A stretch of 64,000 nucleotides of DNA. It comes from Lentibacter algarum (GTDB lineage Bacteria > Pseudomonadota > Alphaproteobacteria > Rhodobacterales > Rhodobacteraceae). The notes below the pieces were generated by a model. It was not told the origin of the DNA and did no database searches. It saw only the letters and a list, made by a program, of their open reading frames with translations. This document shows positions 8,518-16,690 of this stretch, piece by piece. Made by a program: the position numbers and the translations under genes. The number at the start of each line of letters is the position of its first letter. Position 1 is the first letter of the stretch. The stretch spans positions 992,001-1,056,000 of the forward strand of contig NZ_CP158687.1 in NCBI RefSeq assembly GCF_040580765.1. Direction: 5' to 3'.

Positions 8518-9684
8518 ATGGCTGTAAAAAACCGATTTGCCGAGTTGCATGACGAGATCACCGCGTGGCGGCGCGATTTGCACGAACATCCAGAAATTCT
8601 GTTTGAAACGCATCGCACCAGCGCGATTGTGGCTGAAAAGCTTAAGGAGTTTGGCTGTGACGAAATCGTCACGGGGATTGGCCGTACTGGTGTTGTTGGA
8701 GTGATCAAGGGGCGCACGAACACGTCTGGCAAGGTGATCGGGATGCGCGCGGATATGGATGCGTTGCCGATGCCAGAGGAAACGGGGCTGCCTTACGCGA
8801 GTAAGACGCCTGGCGCGATGCACGCTTGCGGACATGACGGGCACACGGCGATGCTTTTGGGCGCGGCCAAGTACCTCAGTGAAACGCGCAATTTTGATGG
8901 CACGGTTGTTGTTATTTTCCAACCGGCGGAAGAAGGCGGCGGCGGCGGCAAGGAGATGTGCGACGACGGGATGATGGAGCGCTTTGGCATTCAGGAAGTC
9001 TATGGGATGCACAACTGGCCTGGTAAACCTGTGGGCGCGTTTTCGATCCGATCCGGGCCGTTTTTTGCGGCGACGGATGTGTTTACCGTCGAGTTTACGG
9101 GGCGTGGCGGGCACGGGGCCAAGCCGCAGGAGACTGTGGACACGACAGTGATGGCGGCGCAGGCTGTTATGACACTGCAGACCGTGGCGAGCCGAAATGC
9201 GGACCCTGTGGAGAATATTGTCGTCTCGGTGACCTCGTTTGAGACAAGCTCCAAGGCGTTTAACGTGATTCCCGGTGGTGTGACGCTCAAGGGCACGGTG
9301 CGCACGATGAGCGCTGAGATGCGAGATTTGGCAGAACAGCGCATTGGAGAGATTTGCAACGGTGTTGCAGCGACATTCGGTGGCACAGTGGATGTAAACT
9401 ATCAGCGCAACTACCCTGTCATGGACAATCACGAGGCACAGACGGATTTCTTGCGGCAAGTTGCGACGAGCGTTTCGGGCGGATGTGACGAGGCGCCGCT
9501 TGTGATGGGGGGCGAGGATTTTGCCTTTATGCTTGAGGAACGCCCTGGCGCATATATTTTGATGGGCAATGGCGATACCGCTATGGTCCACAACACAAAG
9601 TATGACTTCAACGATGACGCTATTCCAGCGGGTTGTAGCTATTGGGCGGAAATCGCCGAGCAACGGATGCCAATGGCCAGCTGA
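8518..9684 (+). CDS. M20 amidohydrolase (hippurate hydrolase type), copy 2
   Basis: Second HipO-like hydrolase, 388 residues, with MRADMDALPM, MHACGHDGHTAM, QPAEEGGGGG, GMHNWPG and GRGGHGAKPQ. The opening (AVKNRFAELHDEITAWRRDLHEHPE) parallels copy 1 (PIKNRFSDLSGEITAWRRDFHAHPE), so the two are close paralogues. AGGGAG at 8505-8510 is spaced correctly for ATG 8518. It is probably the last gene of the plus-strand peptide/N-acyl-amino-acid operon; 48 bp follow before the capsule-type gene. The two copies differ inside the substrate pocket region, so different acyl groups are plausible but unproven. Confidence 0.9.
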   Translation: MAVKNRFAELHDEITAWRRDLHEHPEILFETHRTSAIVAEKLKEFGCDEIVTGIGRTGVVGVIKGRTNTSGKVIGMRADMDALPMPEETGLPYASKTPGAMHACGHDGHTAMLLGAAKYLSETRNFDGTVVVIFQPAEEGGGGGKEMCDDGMMERFGIQEVYGMHNWPGKPVGAFSIRSGPFFAATDVFTVEFTGRGGHGAKPQETVDTTVMAAQAVMTLQTVASRNADPVENIVVSVTSFETSSKAFNVIPGGVTLKGTVRTMSAEMRDLAEQRIGEICNGVAATFGGTVDVNYQRNYPVMDNHEAQTDFLRQVATSVSGGCDEAPLVMGGEDFAFMLEERPGAYILMGNGDTAMVHNTKYDFNDDAIPAGCSYWAEIAEQRMPMAS

Positions 9685-9732
9685 GGCGGTCTGAGACTTG
9701 CACGCGAGCTATGGCAGGACTAGGAAGGGCGC

Positions 9733-10845
9733 ATGAAAACTGCGCCCTTCCTTGCTTATCTGGCCGAGCCTCATGCCGAGAAGATGGCATTTTTTGAGGC
9801 TGTTTCGGCTGAATTTGGCGACGGTGTGCGCCTGAAGACCTGGCCGATGTCATGGCGGGGCTACCCTGAAACAGAGGCACGGGCGCGTGCCTGTCTGGCG
9901 CGGGCAAAGAGGCAGCCCAAGGGCGCTTTTGGACGTTGGCTCAAGCTTTTGTTTCTGAAGGGGCGTTACAACTGGGCGCGGCGCTATTTTGAGGCGCGGC
10001 CCGAGGCTGCCGCGCTCTGTTGGCAAGGGCTAACAGGCACGCGGCGTGCCTTTATGGAGGGTGCGAAAGACGCAGGCGCGGAGCTGCTGTATGCCGAACT
10101 TGCCCCTTTGCCTCTGCGGCGCACTCTGGATGCGAAGGGGGTAAATGCTGAAGGTTCTGTGCCGAAGCAGGCTGCGTTTTATGAGAATGTTACCGCGGAT
10201 ATGACACTTTTGGCCGAGCTCAAGGCTGGCTTTCAGGCGCGTGCGCCTCGGCGGGCGGATGTCGGGCAGGGTAAGGCCCACTTTGATGGCGCGCGCTTTT
10301 TGTTTGTGCCGCTGCAAGTGCCTGACGACAGCCAGATGACGCTGTTTGCAGGTTGGTGTGGCGGGCTTCAGGGCTTTATTGCCGCTCTTGCGGAGGCTTC
10401 GCGGCATTTGCCCGAGGGTTGGCACTTGCGGGTCAAGGAGCACCCCTCATCCAAAGTTGCGGTGACGGATGAGATCAATGCGCTGATTGCTTCTGGTGCA
10501 CGGATCGTTCTGGACAATGCGACTGACAGTTTTGCCCAGATTGCGGCGAGCGCAGGGGTGATCACGATCAACTCCTCAATGGGTTTGCAGGCGATGTTCT
10601 GGGACAAGCCCGTGGTGATCACTGGGGAGGCGCTTTACGATATTGAGGGCGCTGTGATGCGAGCGGACAGTGCTGCAGCGCTTGGCGCGCTCTGTGCACA
10701 GGCGACGGAGCTGTCGTTTGATGCAGATTTGCGCGCGCGGATGCTGACTTGGCTTGCACGGGACTATTATGTGAGTTTTGACCAAGGGCGGCTTTTAGAG
10801 CCAGAGCAGATACAGCGGATCAGAGCCAGAGGACGTGCGACATGA
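9733..10845 (+). CDS. Capsular polysaccharide synthesis protein, KpsC/KpsS-like
   Basis: 370 residues resembling the capsule polysaccharide biosynthesis family that contains KpsC and KpsS, cytosolic Kdo transferases that build the Kdo linker of surface glycolipids. Seen directly: LFVPLQVPDDSQMTLF (the P-LQ--DDSQ hallmark), LRVKEHPSS and VITINSSMGLQAMFWDKPVV, the ordered motifs of that family. Starts at ATG 9733 behind GGAAGG. It overlaps the GT92-like gene by 4 bp, so they are likely co-translated. No capsule export genes (KpsM/T/E/D) are visible nearby, so the polysaccharide it serves is unknown. Confidence 0.8.
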   Translation: MKTAPFLAYLAEPHAEKMAFFEAVSAEFGDGVRLKTWPMSWRGYPETEARARACLARAKRQPKGAFGRWLKLLFLKGRYNWARRYFEARPEAAALCWQGLTGTRRAFMEGAKDAGAELLYAELAPLPLRRTLDAKGVNAEGSVPKQAAFYENVTADMTLLAELKAGFQARAPRRADVGQGKAHFDGARFLFVPLQVPDDSQMTLFAGWCGGLQGFIAALAEASRHLPEGWHLRVKEHPSSKVAVTDEINALIASGARIVLDNATDSFAQIAASAGVITINSSMGLQAMFWDKPVVITGEALYDIEGAVMRADSAAALGALCAQATELSFDADLRARMLTWLARDYYVSFDQGRLLEPEQIQRIRARGRAT

Positions 10846-11735
10846 GATTTTTCAAGGCCAGACCGATCAGTAAACTGGCGGTTTCTCCTCCTAAGGCGAA
10901 CCCTGAGCGCAGCGGCGTGGCGATCCCTATTATTGTGAAGAACGAGGCGCGCTACATTGAAGAATGGGCGCGGTTTCACCTCTTGGCTGGGGTGTCGCAT
11001 TTTATCGTCTATGACAACGGCTCAACAGATGAGACTGTCTCGATTTTGCGAGACACTGTACCAGCAGAGGCGCTGACGATTGTGCCTTGGGCGCAGAGCC
11101 TGCGCGACGGGCGCAGCGGCGCGGAAATTCACAATCAGGTGCTCGCTTTTTCCCATGCGCTGGCCAATTATGGGGCTGAATTTCGCTGGATGGCTTTTGT
11201 GGATGTGGACGAGTTTATTGTCCCGAAGGCGGACGCGAGTATTGAGGCCGCGCTTGAGCGTGTCGGGGAGGCGGCCCATGTCTCCTTGCCTTGGCAGATG
11301 TTTGGCCGCGGTGGACATGAGGCGCCGCCTGAGGGCGGGATTGTTGCGAACTATACCCGCAGGATGCGCACGACCGAGGGCGCGCGGCATGCTCTGAACT
11401 GGAAGTGTATTGTTGATCCTAGCCGTGTGACGGGAGTGCGCGTGCACGGTATGGAGATTGATGGCAAGGGTGAGGGCGTGAATGATGCGGGCGTGCGGGC
11501 GGCGCATTCTGCACGCGGAAAGGCTGGATTTTACTCGGCTGAATTCTTGCAGCTCAATCACTATTATACACGCTCAAACAATGACTTGCAGGCCAAGCTT
11601 CAGGCTTGTTTAATAGCATCTGTGGCGCTCCAGCAGCACGCACGGCGGGTGATGCGGATTGTGGCCGAGATTGAAGCGGATGAAGTCGAAGACGTGGCGG
11701 CGATTGATTTTCTCGCGCGCGCTCAGGGCAAGTAG
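10842..11735 (+). CDS. Glycosyltransferase family 2/92-like protein
   Basis: 297 residues with the GT92-type (former DUF23) pattern: AIPIIVKNEARYIEEWARFHLLAGV near residue 26, FIVYDNGSTDETV, then FRWMAFVDVDEFIVP containing the metal-binding DVDEF. These motifs are typical of nucleotide-sugar-dependent transferases of roseobacters. It overlaps the upstream Kps-like gene by 4 bp and converges on waaA with a 13-bp overlap. The acceptor is unknown; a surface polysaccharide role is inferred from the neighbours. A second gene of the same type sits at 59225-60157. Confidence 0.8.
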   Translation: MRFFKARPISKLAVSPPKANPERSGVAIPIIVKNEARYIEEWARFHLLAGVSHFIVYDNGSTDETVSILRDTVPAEALTIVPWAQSLRDGRSGAEIHNQVLAFSHALANYGAEFRWMAFVDVDEFIVPKADASIEAALERVGEAAHVSLPWQMFGRGGHEAPPEGGIVANYTRRMRTTEGARHALNWKCIVDPSRVTGVRVHGMEIDGKGEGVNDAGVRAAHSARGKAGFYSAEFLQLNHYYTRSNNDLQAKLQACLIASVALQQHARRVMRIVAEIEADEVEDVAAIDFLARAQGK

Positions 11736-12949
11736 GCCGCGAGTGCGTTCATGGTTGCGGCAGCGGCATTTGTCTCGCTGCCTTGCCAAGGGGCCTGATG
11801 CGGCTTTGAGAGGCGGGAGCCGAGAGCTTCTGTTAGCGTTGCTGTGTCCGCGACAAGCTCTGTAAAGCCATCAACGGCGAGCCGCGCATATGCGGCGCTG
11901 AAGTTGTTTACTCTTGGACCTGAGAGCACGAAGGCACCAGCTTTGGCCGGCTCATACGGGTTGTGGCCGCCTTCACGGCCAAAGCCGCCGCCCAGAAAGA
12001 CTGTTGAGGCAGTGGCAAAGGCGGCGCCTGCTTCTCCGAGAGTATCGGCAAGCAGGATTTGCGTTTTTTCTGTCGGCGCTTCGCCTTGGCTTCTTTGGCT
12101 CAGGCTGAGGCCATCAGCTGCGGCGCGGATGGCTTCGGCGCGGGCAGGGTGGCGCGGCAGCCAGAGGAGGAGCGCATCGGGCGTATTGGTCAGCAAGGTA
12201 CGGTGTGCGGCGAGGACATGGGCCTCATCGGCAGGGTGTGTGGAGACGGCGGCCCAGACGGGGCGTCCCTTGGCGGCGGTTTGAAAGGCGTCTAGCGCGC
12301 TTTCTGAGATGCTGGTGGCGGGTAGATCTGCCTTGAGGTCTCCAAGACACTTGAGGCGGTCTCCGGGCAGGCCAAGGGCCATAAGCCCCGCGCGCACAGC
12401 CTCTGTCTGGCATGTGATCAGGCGGAACGGCGCGAGCATATAGCCATAGCTTCTGGGAAAGCGGGCGCGGCTTTTGGAGGCGCGGGCATTGAGCAGGGCG
12501 GCGGGTGTGCCGCGGCGTGCGAGATTGCGGCACATACGCGGCCAGAGATCACCTTCGACAAAGAGCGCAAGATCGGGCTGCCAATGGCTGAGAAAGCTGC
12601 TGACGGCGCGGGCGGTATCAACGGGCTGAAACTGATGGATGCAGCCCTCTGGAAGCACTTGTGCGGCGCGCTCGGCGCCTGTCTGCGTGCTTGTGGTGAC
12701 AAGCAGCGTCGCATGCGCAGCCAAATAGGGGGCGAGTGCGGCGGCAGATTGGATCTCGCCAACAGAGGCGGCGTGAAGCCAGATCAGCTTGCCTTTGGGC
12801 CGTTGCAGAGTGGCCTCGCCAAAGCGCTCGGGCAGGCGTACCACGGGGGCATTCTGGCGTAAATGTGCGGCGCGGGCCGCGCGAAGGAGAAGCCACGGAG
12901 CGGTGCTTGTGGCAGCGAAATAGGCAGCGGGGAGCAGGGGCGTTGCCAC
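11723..12949 (-). CDS. waaA: 3-deoxy-D-manno-octulosonic acid (Kdo) transferase
   Basis: Transfers Kdo from CMP-Kdo to the lipid A precursor at the cytoplasmic face of the inner membrane. The N-terminus has a membrane-associated hydrophobic stretch, then RLPERFGEA with the catalytic Glu expected in ERFG. IWLHAASVGE, TTSTQTGAE, FVEGDLWPRM (family E-ELWP) and FLGGGFGREGGHNPYEPA follow in family order. 408 residues, slightly shorter than E. coli WaaA. It lies 2 bp after moaA on the same strand, so the two are co-transcribed, and its 3' end overlaps the convergent glycosyltransferase gene by 13 bp. Confidence 0.93.
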   Translation of the reverse strand: MATPLLPAAYFAATSTAPWLLLRAARAAHLRQNAPVVRLPERFGEATLQRPKGKLIWLHAASVGEIQSAAALAPYLAAHATLLVTTSTQTGAERAAQVLPEGCIHQFQPVDTARAVSSFLSHWQPDLALFVEGDLWPRMCRNLARRGTPAALLNARASKSRARFPRSYGYMLAPFRLITCQTEAVRAGLMALGLPGDRLKCLGDLKADLPATSISESALDAFQTAAKGRPVWAAVSTHPADEAHVLAAHRTLLTNTPDALLLWLPRHPARAEAIRAAADGLSLSQRSQGEAPTEKTQILLADTLGEAGAAFATASTVFLGGGFGREGGHNPYEPAKAGAFVLSGPRVNNFSAAYARLAVDGFTELVADTATLTEALGSRLSKPHQAPWQGSETNAAAATMNALAAYLP

Positions 12950-12951
12950 GC

Positions 12952-13959
12952 TCAGCCGCCTGTGTGGCTCATGTGGCGGGTCATTTTGCCGCCGACGCTT
13001 TGGCGATCGTAGTCAAAGTCGTGGCCCTTGGGCTTGAGCTTGATGGCGGCGCGAATTGCCTCTTCAAGAGGCGCATCACTGTCCGGGTGCAGGCGCAGGG
13101 GCGCGCGCAGGTCTGCGTTGTCTTCTTGGCCAAGGCACATAAAGAGCTCTCCTGTGCAGGTGAGCCTTACGCGGTTGCAGCTTTCACAGAAGTTATGCGT
13201 CAGCGGGGTAATAAAGCCGATTTGTTGGCCTGTTTCTTCAAGGCGCACATAGCGGGCGGGGCCGCCTGTGCGATGGGCAAGGTCTGTCAGCGTGTAACGC
13301 TCTGCCAGCGTTGTGCGGAGGTCTTTGAGCGGCCAGTATTGGTCAAGACGGTCCTCATTGCCGATGTCGCCCATAGGCATGACTTCGATGAAAGTGAGGT
13401 CCATCTCCTCGCGCTGGCACCACTCGGTGAGAGTGAAAAGCTCGTCTTCATTGAAGCCTTTGAGCGCAACCGTGTTGATCTTGACGCGTAGGCCTGCCTT
13501 TTTGGCGGCCTCGATGCCTTTGAGAACTTGGGGCAGACGGCCCCAGCGGGTGATATCTGCGAACTTTTGTTCATCCAGCGTATCAAGCGATATATTGATG
13601 CGGCGCACGCCTGCTGCGTAGAGTTCATCAGCGTAGCGTTCAAGTTGGGAGCCGTTGGTTGTGAGCGTCAGCTCTTTGAGTGTGCCGCTCTCAAGGTGAC
13701 GGGTCATCGCGTGAAAGAACGTCATAATGCCTTTGCGCACAAGCGGCTCGCCGCCCGTTATGCGCAGTTTTTCAACTCCAAGGCCGATAAAGGTGCTGCA
13801 CATGCGGTCAAGCTCCTCAAGGGTGAGTAGCTCCTTTTTGGGCAAAAACGTCATGTTTTCGGACATGCAGTAGACACAGCGGAAATCGCAACGGTCTGTC
13901 ACGGAGACGCGCAGGTAAGAAATCGGGCGGGCGAAGGGATCAATCAGCGGCGTTTTCAT
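12952..13959 (-). CDS. moaA: GTP 3',8-cyclase (molybdenum cofactor biosynthesis protein A)
   Basis: Radical SAM enzyme for the first step of molybdopterin synthesis, GTP to 3',8-cyclo-7,8-dihydro-GTP. The radical-SAM cluster is C24, C28 and C31 in [10 protein letters not shown]. The second [4Fe-4S] site is in [29 protein letters not shown] is present, and the protein ends in the Gly-Gly tail (334-335) needed for activity in this family. 335 residues. A promoter placed 6 nt before the ATG suggests a leaderless message. No other moa/moe genes are in the window. Confidence 0.96.
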   Translation of the reverse strand: MKTPLIDPFARPISYLRVSVTDRCDFRCVYCMSENMTFLPKKELLTLEELDRMCSTFIGLGVEKLRITGGEPLVRKGIMTFFHAMTRHLESGTLKELTLTTNGSQLERYADELYAAGVRRINISLDTLDEQKFADITRWGRLPQVLKGIEAAKKAGLRVKINTVALKGFNEDELFTLTEWCQREEMDLTFIEVMPMGDIGNEDRLDQYWPLKDLRTTLAERYTLTDLAHRTGGPARYVRLEETGQQIGFITPLTHNFCESCNRVRLTCTGELFMCLGQEDNADLRAPLRLHPDSDAPLEEAIRAAIKLKPKGHDFDYDRQSVGGKMTRHMSHTGG

Positions 13960-13965
13960 GCGCTA

Positions 13966-13994
13966 CAGTTAAGGGCTGAGGGGGCTTGGGGCAA
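13966..13994 (-). promoter_or_regulatory. Candidate moaA promoter giving a leaderless mRNA
   Basis: On the minus strand, TTGCCC (13994-13989) and TAACTG (13971-13966) are separated by exactly 17 bp. The -10 ends 6 nt before the moaA ATG at 13959, so transcription would begin at or next to the start codon. No Shine-Dalgarno sequence precedes the ATG. Confidence 0.45.
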
Positions 13995-14043
13995 GGGTGT
14001 TTCTACTCTGGTCAAGGGGCGCAGGGGGCCCTAATCTGACAGT

Positions 14044-14562
14044 ATGAAACACGTTTTATTGAGTATGAGTCTGGTTGCCTTGCTTGGCGCTTGTGCTTTG
14101 GTGCAAGTGGCAGACGAGCCTGTGCCTGCTGTTGATGCTGCCGAAGACGCAAAGACGGTGCGTCCAAACCCGCGGCCTGAGGCTTTGAATACGACGGCAG
14201 CGCCGCCACCGTCTGCGACCGCGCGCACAGTGGCTCAGTTTGATACGACGAGTGCAGACCAGAAAAAAGCCGCTGTGTTGGCGGCAGAAGAAAAAGCAGC
14301 CAAGGGTGAGGGGCGTGCGCTTGGCCGGACTGTGGCTTCGCTTGGGGATGCGGCGCAGCCGGGGCTCTGGATCAAGACACCGCTTGTGAGCGCGCCTGCG
14401 ACGGGGCGGGTTGTGTCGGCGAAGAACGGAAAGTCAGTCGAACTAGACCTTCTGCCGCTGGATGGGCCGAAGACGGCGGGAAGCCAGCTTTCGCTGGCGG
14501 CACTGCGCGTGATTGATGCACCTTTGACAGATTTGACCGAGGTTGATGTCTTTAGAAACTGA
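14044..14562 (+). CDS. Putative lipoprotein of unknown function
   Basis: 172 residues. The N-terminus MKHVLLSMSLVALLGACALV is a lipoprotein signal with a lipobox (LLGAC) giving Cys17 as the lipidated residue, so it is expected to be membrane-anchored in the periplasm. A Pro/Ala-rich linker follows (about residues 25-65), then a compact C-terminal part with TVASLGDAAQPGLWIKTPLV and a stretch ending in SQLSLAALRVIDAPLTDL. I recall similar proteins in Rhodobacterales, sometimes named after unrelated enzymes; no function is assigned here. TAATCT (14032-14037) stands 6 nt before the ATG, so the mRNA may be leaderless. It is divergent from moaA and 14 bp ahead of the ZntB-like gene. Confidence 0.8.
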   Translation: MKHVLLSMSLVALLGACALVQVADEPVPAVDAAEDAKTVRPNPRPEALNTTAAPPPSATARTVAQFDTTSADQKKAAVLAAEEKAAKGEGRALGRTVASLGDAAQPGLWIKTPLVSAPATGRVVSAKNGKSVELDLLPLDGPKTAGSQLSLAALRVIDAPLTDLTEVDVFRN

Positions 14563-14576
14563 AGCGAGGCGAAAAA

Positions 14577-15539
14577 ATGAATGATGTGACGCCTGCTTTT
14601 GGCTTTCAGATTGGGACAGATCGAAGTGTAAAGGCTCTTGAGGGTGCTGCTGCGCCGTCAGATGCGGCTGGCTATGTCTGGCGCCATGTGCAGGGCACAC
14701 CAGAGCAGCTCTCGAGCGGGCTGGCGGAGTTTGAACTTGATGAGGCGGTGAAAACCGCGCTCACCGCAGAAGAGACGCGCCCGCGCTGTACGCCACATGG
14801 TGGCGGGGCCATCCTTGTTCTGCGTGGAGTTAACCTCAACCTTGGAGCAGAGCCTGAAGATATGGTTTCGCTTCGACTTTGGGTCGAAGGGGGGCAGGTT
14901 GTCAGCTGTGGTGTGCGGCCCTTGAACGCGCTTCAGGATGTGGCTGGGATGGTGCGCGGCGGACGCGCGCCACGCTCGCCTGCTGAGATGGTGGCCGCCT
15001 TTTCCTTGCGGATTGCTGACCGAGCAGAGCCTGTGGTGGCGGAGTTGAATGAGAAGCTTGACGAGGTTTCTGATCGGCTAGAGGGCGAAACTCTAAGTGA
15101 AACCCGCCGTGCGCTCGCCGATATTCGGCAAGTCGCGACAGCGCTACGTCGTTATATGTTTCCGCAGCGGGACGCTTTGACGACCTTTGAGGTCGAGGGG
15201 TTTGACTGGGTGTCACGCGAGGCTTTGAGCCAGTTGCGAGAGGCAATTGACCGGCTGACGCGGCTGAGCGAGGAGCTTGATGCCATCCGCGACCGTGCAC
15301 AGATTGTGCATGATCAGGTGATGGATGCGCGAGCCGAGCAGATGAACACACAAATGTTTGTTCTGACGATTGTTTCGGCGTTTTTCCTGCCGATCGGATT
15401 CATCACGGGACTGTTGGGTATCAATGTCGGTGGAGTGCCGCTGGCGGACAGTGCGAACGGCTTTGTCATCATCTGTGGCATCATCGTCGCTGTCTTGATC
15501 GGACAGTATGCTGTCTTCAAGAAACTGAAGCTCTTTTGA
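14577..15539 (+). CDS. zntB: CorA/ZntB family divalent metal transporter
   Basis: Pentameric inner-membrane cation channel or exporter of the CorA superfamily. 320 residues: a large cytoplasmic domain with a long helix (about 190-245) and two C-terminal membrane helices (MFVLTIVSAFFLPIGFITGLL and FVIICGIIVAVLIGQYAVF). The pore-loop signature is GIN (in GLLGINVGG) rather than the GMN of Mg2+ channels; GIN is typical of ZntB zinc transporters. The C-terminal FKKLKLF after the last helix also fits the family. It starts 14 bp behind the lipoprotein gene and may be co-transcribed with it. Confidence 0.85.
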   Translation: MNDVTPAFGFQIGTDRSVKALEGAAAPSDAAGYVWRHVQGTPEQLSSGLAEFELDEAVKTALTAEETRPRCTPHGGGAILVLRGVNLNLGAEPEDMVSLRLWVEGGQVVSCGVRPLNALQDVAGMVRGGRAPRSPAEMVAAFSLRIADRAEPVVAELNEKLDEVSDRLEGETLSETRRALADIRQVATALRRYMFPQRDALTTFEVEGFDWVSREALSQLREAIDRLTRLSEELDAIRDRAQIVHDQVMDARAEQMNTQMFVLTIVSAFFLPIGFITGLLGINVGGVPLADSANGFVIICGIIVAVLIGQYAVFKKLKLF

Positions 15540-15621
15540 ACGCCTACACAAGGTAAGTGTTTACTCAGCGGGCAGAGCGGGCAAGACTGCCGTAGAGTAA
15601 TCACAAAATGGGAGAGAGAGA

Positions 15622-16641
15622 ATGACGCATTTCAACAGACGGCAGACGCTTGGACTCTTGGGCGCCGCAGCGGGAGCGAGCCTAGCGGCGCCTGCGATTG
15701 CGATGAATAAAAAGATTGTGGTGGGTGCTCTGCGCTTTACCTCTCATGCGGGCAGCTTTGTGGCTGTGGAGCGTAATTACTTTGCCGAGGCTGGGCTTGA
15801 TGTTGAGCTGCGCTTCTTTGAGGCGGCGCAGCCTATGGCTGTCGCGATAGCTTCGGGAGATGTGGATTATGCGGTTACGGCTGTATCGGGCGGGCTTATT
15901 TCGCTGGCTGACAAAGGCGCGATCAAGGTGATTGGCGGTGCGTTGAGCGAAGAAGCGGGTATCGATGGGCAGAAAATTCTGGCCTCCGACGCGGCTTTCC
16001 AAGCGGGGCTGACCAGCCCAGCTATGCTGGCGGGCAAGAAGTTTGGCGTCACGCAGGCGGGCTCTTCTTTCCATTACATGGGCTCCAAAGTGGCCGAAAA
16101 AGAAGGCATTGAAATGAGTTTTACGCCGCTGCAAAAAGTCGGCGCCGTGATTGGTGCGCTCAAGTCTGGGCAGATCGATGCGTGGAGCATTGTGCCACAT
16201 ATTGCCAAGCCTCTGGCGGGCTCAGGCGCCGTACATATCATTGGCAATATCTCGGACTACTTGCCCAGCTATCAGGTGACCACGGTCTTTACCTCGGCCA
16301 GCAATGCGAGTGACGAAAAAGGCCAGACGGGCGACTTCCTTGCGGCCTACGCGAAAGGCGCGGGCGATTATAACAGCGCGATGATTGATCGTGCTGGTGG
16401 CGATGATGGCGAGGCGGCGATGGTCGATCTGATCCATAAATATGTCTATACCGACCGCCCCCGCGAAAAGGCGGCGCCGAGCATCATCAACGGTACGATG
16501 CGTCTCAATGAGGGTGCGAAGCTCAATGTTGCCTCTATGGCGGATCAGCTGGCTTGGTTCCAAGCGGAAGACCTTGTTGGCAAGGATATCACGCTCGATA
16601 CGCTTCTGGACACGAGTTATGTCGAGACGTTTGAAGCGTAA
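15622..16641 (+). CDS. ABC transporter substrate-binding protein, NitT/TauT type, with Tat-like signal
   Basis: Periplasmic binding protein of the nitrate/sulfonate/pyrimidine-type ABC family (SsuA/THI5-like). The N-terminus FNRRQTLGLLGAAAGASLAAPAIA has a twin-arginine-like motif (RRQTLGLLG) and an AxA cleavage site near residue 27. The mature part starts KKIVVGALRFTSHAGSFVAVERNYFAEAGLDVELRFF, the classic opening of this family. 339 residues. GGGAGAGAGAG precedes the ATG. It is first in a three-gene transporter operon. The ligand is unknown; no diagnostic riboswitch (such as a TPP element) is seen in the 82 bp upstream. Confidence 0.9.
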   Translation: MTHFNRRQTLGLLGAAAGASLAAPAIAMNKKIVVGALRFTSHAGSFVAVERNYFAEAGLDVELRFFEAAQPMAVAIASGDVDYAVTAVSGGLISLADKGAIKVIGGALSEEAGIDGQKILASDAAFQAGLTSPAMLAGKKFGVTQAGSSFHYMGSKVAEKEGIEMSFTPLQKVGAVIGALKSGQIDAWSIVPHIAKPLAGSGAVHIIGNISDYLPSYQVTTVFTSASNASDEKGQTGDFLAAYAKGAGDYNSAMIDRAGGDDGEAAMVDLIHKYVYTDRPREKAAPSIINGTMRLNEGAKLNVASMADQLAWFQAEDLVGKDITLDTLLDTSYVETFEA

Positions 16642-16649
16642 TATTTAAG

Positions 16650-16672
16650 GCGGGGGACGTTAAGCCCCCCGC
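16650..16672 (+). other. Intercistronic stem-loop behind binding-protein gene
   Basis: GCGGGGG (16650-16656) pairs perfectly with CCCCCGC (16666-16672) across a 9-nt loop, beginning 8 nt after the binding-protein stop codon. No T-run follows. As with the peptide binding protein at 839-2542, this placement would favour higher expression of the binding protein than of the downstream ATPase and permease. Confidence 0.55.
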
Positions 16673-16690
16673 TGCTTTGAGGATATCGAT

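Noticed and set aside
8503..9663. 386-residue minus-strand frame
   Set aside because: Antisense of the second M20 amidohydrolase; it has no recognisable domain and covers exactly the coding span of that gene.
15540..15621. Possible riboswitch upstream of the NitT/TauT-type binding protein
   Set aside because: No thiamin pyrophosphate (CUGAGA/ACCUG) or other known riboswitch core was found in the 82 bp.
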